Source of the DNA: Aspidiotus rigidus
Lineage: Eukaryota > Arthropoda > Insecta > Hemiptera > Diaspididae
Assembly: GCA_035079385.1 (NCBI GenBank)
Contig: JAVHKY010000026.1
Coordinates: 434,001 to 498,000 of the forward strand
Length of the DNA: 64,000 nt
Reading direction: 5' to 3'
Made by a program: the position numbers and the translations under genes. How positions within the stretch are numbered: the first letter of the stretch is position 1; each line of letters starts with the position of its first letter. The notes under the pieces were generated by a model that saw only the letters and a list, made by a program, of their open reading frames with translations, made no database searches and was not told the origin of the DNA. Of the stretch, positions 60,601-64,000 are shown piece after piece.

Positions 60601-62060
60601 TGAAATCGACTGCTCTGTTGAGTTGATTAACAGTAAGTTGATTTTTAGTCTCTGGGAATGTGTGCTGGTCGACTTCAAATTGACTTTGAATCGCCGTCAA
60701 TTTTTTCCAAATTTTTCTATCGATCTGAAATCGATTGCTTTATTGAATCGATTTCAAGTTGATTTGTAGTTCTTCGGTGCCTTTAAATCGACGTTAATTT
60801 GACTTCAAATCAACGTTGATTTGGAGTGAATTTTGAATCGACTCCTCCCAATTTCTCTTTTGCTTTGAAATCGATTTTTCTGTTGCATCGATTAACAATC
60901 GATTTTTAGTTTCTGATGAGAATTATGTGTTAGTCGACTTCACATCGATCTCAAATCGCCGTCGATCTTCTCCTAATTTTTCAACCTATCTGATATCGAC
61001 TATCAAGTCGACAGGGGGTCAACCTCAAATCGACGTATTTCCGAAAATTTTTCCATACACCTGAGATCGACTGCTCTGTTGGGTCGATTACAGTAAGTTG
61101 ATTTTTATTTTCTGGGAATTTAAGCTGCGGTTGAGTTCAAGTCGACCTCAAATCGCCGTTGATCTTCTCCAAATTTTTCGATCAATCTGAAATCGACTAC
61201 TCTATTGTGTCCAATAGTCACTTCCAAATCGACTTACACCTGAAATCGTTTACTCTGTGGAGTCGAGAGGTTGACTTCAAATCGACGTAGATCTGAAATC
61301 GGTCTCTTTAAATTTTTCCATCGACCTGAAATCGACTGCTCTGTTGGGTTGATTAACGGTAAGTTGATTTTTAGTCTCTGGGAATGTGTGCTGGTCGACT
61401 TCAAATCGACCTCAGATCGCTCTTGATCTTCTACCAACTTTTCTATCGATCTGGTTTCAACTACTCTGTTGAGTCTGAGGGTTGCCTTGAAATCGACGTA
61501 CATTTCAAACCAATTTGGAAGCGACTTCTCGAAATTCTTTTATCAACCTGAAATCAATTACTCGGTTGAATCAAGAAGTCGACTTCAAATCGACGTAGAT
61601 CTGAAATTGATTTTGATTCGACATTTCCAAATTTTTTCATCAAGCTGAGATCAATTGCTTTGTTGCGTCGATTAACAGTCAGTTTTTAAATTCGATTTCA
61701 AATTGACCTCAAATAGCCATCGATCTTCTCCAAACTTCTCAGTCGACCTGAAATTGACTGCTTTGTTGAGTTGATCTCAAGTCAATTTGTAGTTCGCCGA
61801 TAATGTGAATTATTTGATCTCAAATGGACAACAATCTGGACTCGATATTGAGTCGAATTCTCCGAACTATTCTATCAATCTCAAATCGACGTCGATCTGG
61901 ATTCGATATTTCGTCAACTATCGACTTGAAATCGATTGCTCTGTTGCACCGATTTATCGTCGATTTTTAGTTTTCTAAAAATGTATGCTGGTCGACTTTG
62001 AATTGACCTCAAATCGAGGTCGATCTAGACTCGATATGCAGTCGTCCGTATGTAGCGTTG
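57640..62060. repeat. TCGA-rich satellite, main block
   Basis: Base words are CTGAAATCGACTGCTCTGTT, GGTCGATTAACAGTAAGTTG, GGAATGTGTGCTGGTCGACT, TCAAATCGCCGTCGATCTTC and TCCAAATTTTTC. Units are about 100-150 bp with many internal gaps. The centre is homogenised into larger repeats (see next entry) and the outer parts are diverged single units. All open frames here translate the satellite. Confidence 0.92.
58432..61381. repeat. 1475-bp higher-order repeat, two copies
   Basis: Text at 58707 returns at 60182 and text at 58997 at 60472, in each case 1475 bp on, with long stretches unchanged (two identical 68-codon frames arise from this). Within each copy the same segment (CTGATATCGACTATCAAGTC) appears about every 722-752 bp. 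The 1475-bp repeat is thus a dimer of a ~737-bp repeat, itself made of several short monomers. Confidence 0.9.
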
Positions 62061-62580
62061 TATTTGCTTGGTGATTTTCCTACTAGCTGACGGAATGTGT
62101 AGTCATAATTATACAAAGAGGGCCTTTCAGAACCTCAATTATGCTTAACCGACGCGATTTCAACGTCGATTTTCAGTCAACATTAAAATACAATACCAAG
62201 TGATCACTCATTTTGGCTCTCAATCCTTGAACCGTAAAAGTTGTGCACTCGAAATCTAGAAAATTTCGTCGTCAATAATTGAAAGTTTTTCGCCGATGAT
62301 GAGGTCGATTTCAATCCGACATCAACAGACATGAGTCAAATGGTTGTCCCAATTGCCAATGCATATCAAAACTTCTTGGTGTCCAGCCAAGCCGATGACG
62401 TCACGGATCTTGATGTTGTCACATAGAAGTTCGAGTCGACTCAATTTTGACCTCGAAGATGAGTCGATGGTAGAAAGAAGCGGTCGATTTTGAATCGCCC
62501 TCCTGTCATTTTGTGTTTATGTGGACAGAAGTAAATTGACTTTGAAGTCGAAGTGGTTCATCTATCGCACCCTGATTCTT
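62060..62580. repeat. mixed TCGA satellite and dispersed-repeat tail
   Basis: Sparse TCGA words with an embedded piece (62329-62440) matching 48570-48860, including GATGACGTCACGGATCTTGA. It links the two repeat families physically. Confidence 0.6.
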
Positions 62581-64000
62581 GCAATTCTGTACATTTGTCA
62601 TCTCTCGTCTGTATCTCGATTGTTAATCAAAAGCGGTCCTTCTCTTCCTGTTCTTTTTACCCGTGCATAATTTTCTATCCTCCAATGTGACCCCCCCCCC
62701 CCCGAAATCAACAGGCGCATAAGTATAGGCATTAGGTTAATTAATACAATTTTTGGGCCAAGTTCAGAAAATTTCCTCTTTTCTACCGATGTAATTTCCT
62801 TAATTACGCCCGCTTTGCCGGATTCTCGGGAGGATGGTAATTTCGCTCCGCTTTTTTCCTTTCGAACGTATTGAATAACGCTTTTCTGTATAATATGTAT
62901 AGAAATATTCTGCTCGCGGGAAGCGAGTAGCGAGCTTTTCGTGCCCCAACTTTATCCCGCGTCCAAACTTTTATACGATTCCATTTAACCTCTCGACAAT
63001 TCGGCCGCGTGTGTATTTCGGACGCGTTTTTAGAATCATTTCGTAACGATATATTCCGGGCCGCCGGAAAATTAATTTAAATATTTTTAACCGCAACTCG
63101 TTCCGGTCGCATCATCGGCCGCCATATAAATGAACGCGCGCGTGGATGTTTACACATATAAGAGTCGATCGTCGTCGCGTCTCAGAGACAACCATTTTCG
63201 ATAATAAATGACTTTTACGTTCACCGAAATGCTTACCGTCTTATCATCCATCTGTACTCAGCGGCACTCGCGAAACTGAAAACGAACTCAAACGGTTTTT
63301 CCCGCAAAAGCTCCATTAGGATTCATTTATAGCTTTCGGGTAGATCGTTCGTTCTTTCTTTCGTCCCTCACGAAATTCGTGATGGTAGGAGGAGTACAAG
63401 TTTTGTTTCTTCGAGAATCGGTTACCCAAACACCGTATATACATACATTGTGTCATCAAAGGATGGAAGAGAAATTGTCTTCACTCCACGTTTTTGTTGT
63501 GTACATTCCAGGAAAAGGAGAGAGAAAAAAAAAAAGAGGACAAGTAAAGCGAGCATATATATACACAAGTTGAGATCTTTGAAAATGATTAAAAAATTCC
63601 GCTTCTGTTTCTAACCCTATAATAATTTTGAATTCTCTCGAGAAATGAAAATTATCGTTCTCGTATAGAGAAACAAGCCAGTGCAGTGGTTTGGAAAACG
63701 TAATCCTATTTTTTTTTTTTCCTTCTTTCTCAGTGTTTATTCCCACTGCTAGTTTATAACTCTAGTCAAATAGCATTTATTATTATTTCTTCTTACTTTA
63801 CTTCTTCAACGCGGTGTTGTATATCTTTGTGCCTATTGGACTAAAATAGGTATATACTTTACGTACTACTCGTATTTCTAGATATATTCTCTTTCTCGTC
63901 TACTTTTTTTTTCATTCCCTTGTTTTAACTTTTTCGAGCGCGCGGTACGTCTTCATTCTTTTTCTCTTTCGTTTAAAAGAAGAATGACAAAAATCGCTTA
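62581..64000. other. unique non-coding sequence
   Basis: A C run lies at about 62690-62703, then CpG-tolerant unique DNA to the window end. No gene recognised; the frames at 63379-63573 (+) and 63456-63746 (-) are low-complexity. Confidence 0.5.

Noticed and set aside
58997..61503. Near-identical minus-strand frames (KSTSTHSQRLKINL type) in the TCGA satellite
   Set aside because: Copies of the 1475-bp repeat; composition is set by the TCGAC and TTCAAA words.

Overview
The window is non-coding eukaryotic DNA. I find no host protein-coding exon and no rRNA or tRNA gene that I can defend. It is AT-rich and CpG-tolerant. It carries decayed non-LTR, Penelope-like, Helitron, hAT-like and pogo-like elements, and half of it is tandem or dispersed repeats. 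This suits an arthropod, probably an insect; a hymenopteran is possible but unproven. Two strong acceptor-plus-donor junctions (AG|GTAAGT) on the + strand, at 12984 and 37095, suggest that the window lies inside a very long intron of a + strand gene spliced in steps.

Layout. 1-2107 unique. 2108-4585 tandem array A. 4586-7450 unique. 7450-8740 a 21-bp minisatellite between direct repeats. 8740-10262 unique. 10263-12640 array B with a six-part higher-order repeat. 12641-15640 unique, with the first recursive splice candidate. 15640-16935 dispersed repeat rich in TGACGTCA. 17025-18585 pogo-like non-autonomous element with an internal ~152-bp array. 18586-20950 unique. 20950-24110 a minus-strand LINE broken by a 2.2-kb repeat block (array C). 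24120-25380 tRNA-like SINE piece, Helitron remnant and poly-C. 25385-27330 unique. 27330-30070 TCGA-rich satellite with two MITEs. 30071-33640 unique. 33660-36840 a minus-strand Penelope-like element broken by a 1.9-kb hAT-like MITE whose interior has become a 12-copy satellite.

36841-40100 unique, with the second recursive splice candidate. 40113-43870 a minus-strand LINE with a duplicated 3' end; one copy holds a 1.3-kb inserted element with a 10-bp target-site duplication and an intact 189-codon ORF. 43871-46300 unique. 46300-48300 and 51245-54130 are two arms of a compound inverted repeat (TCGA satellite plus TGACGTCA array) around a mostly unique 3-kb centre. 54131-57640 unique. 57640-62580 the main TCGA-rich satellite, with a 1475-bp higher-order repeat. 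62580-64000 unique.

No gene set works together here. The signals are the splicing candidates and the way unrelated repeats, including two transposon interiors, have become arrays with monomers of roughly 115-170 bp and alternating or multi-part higher-order structure.
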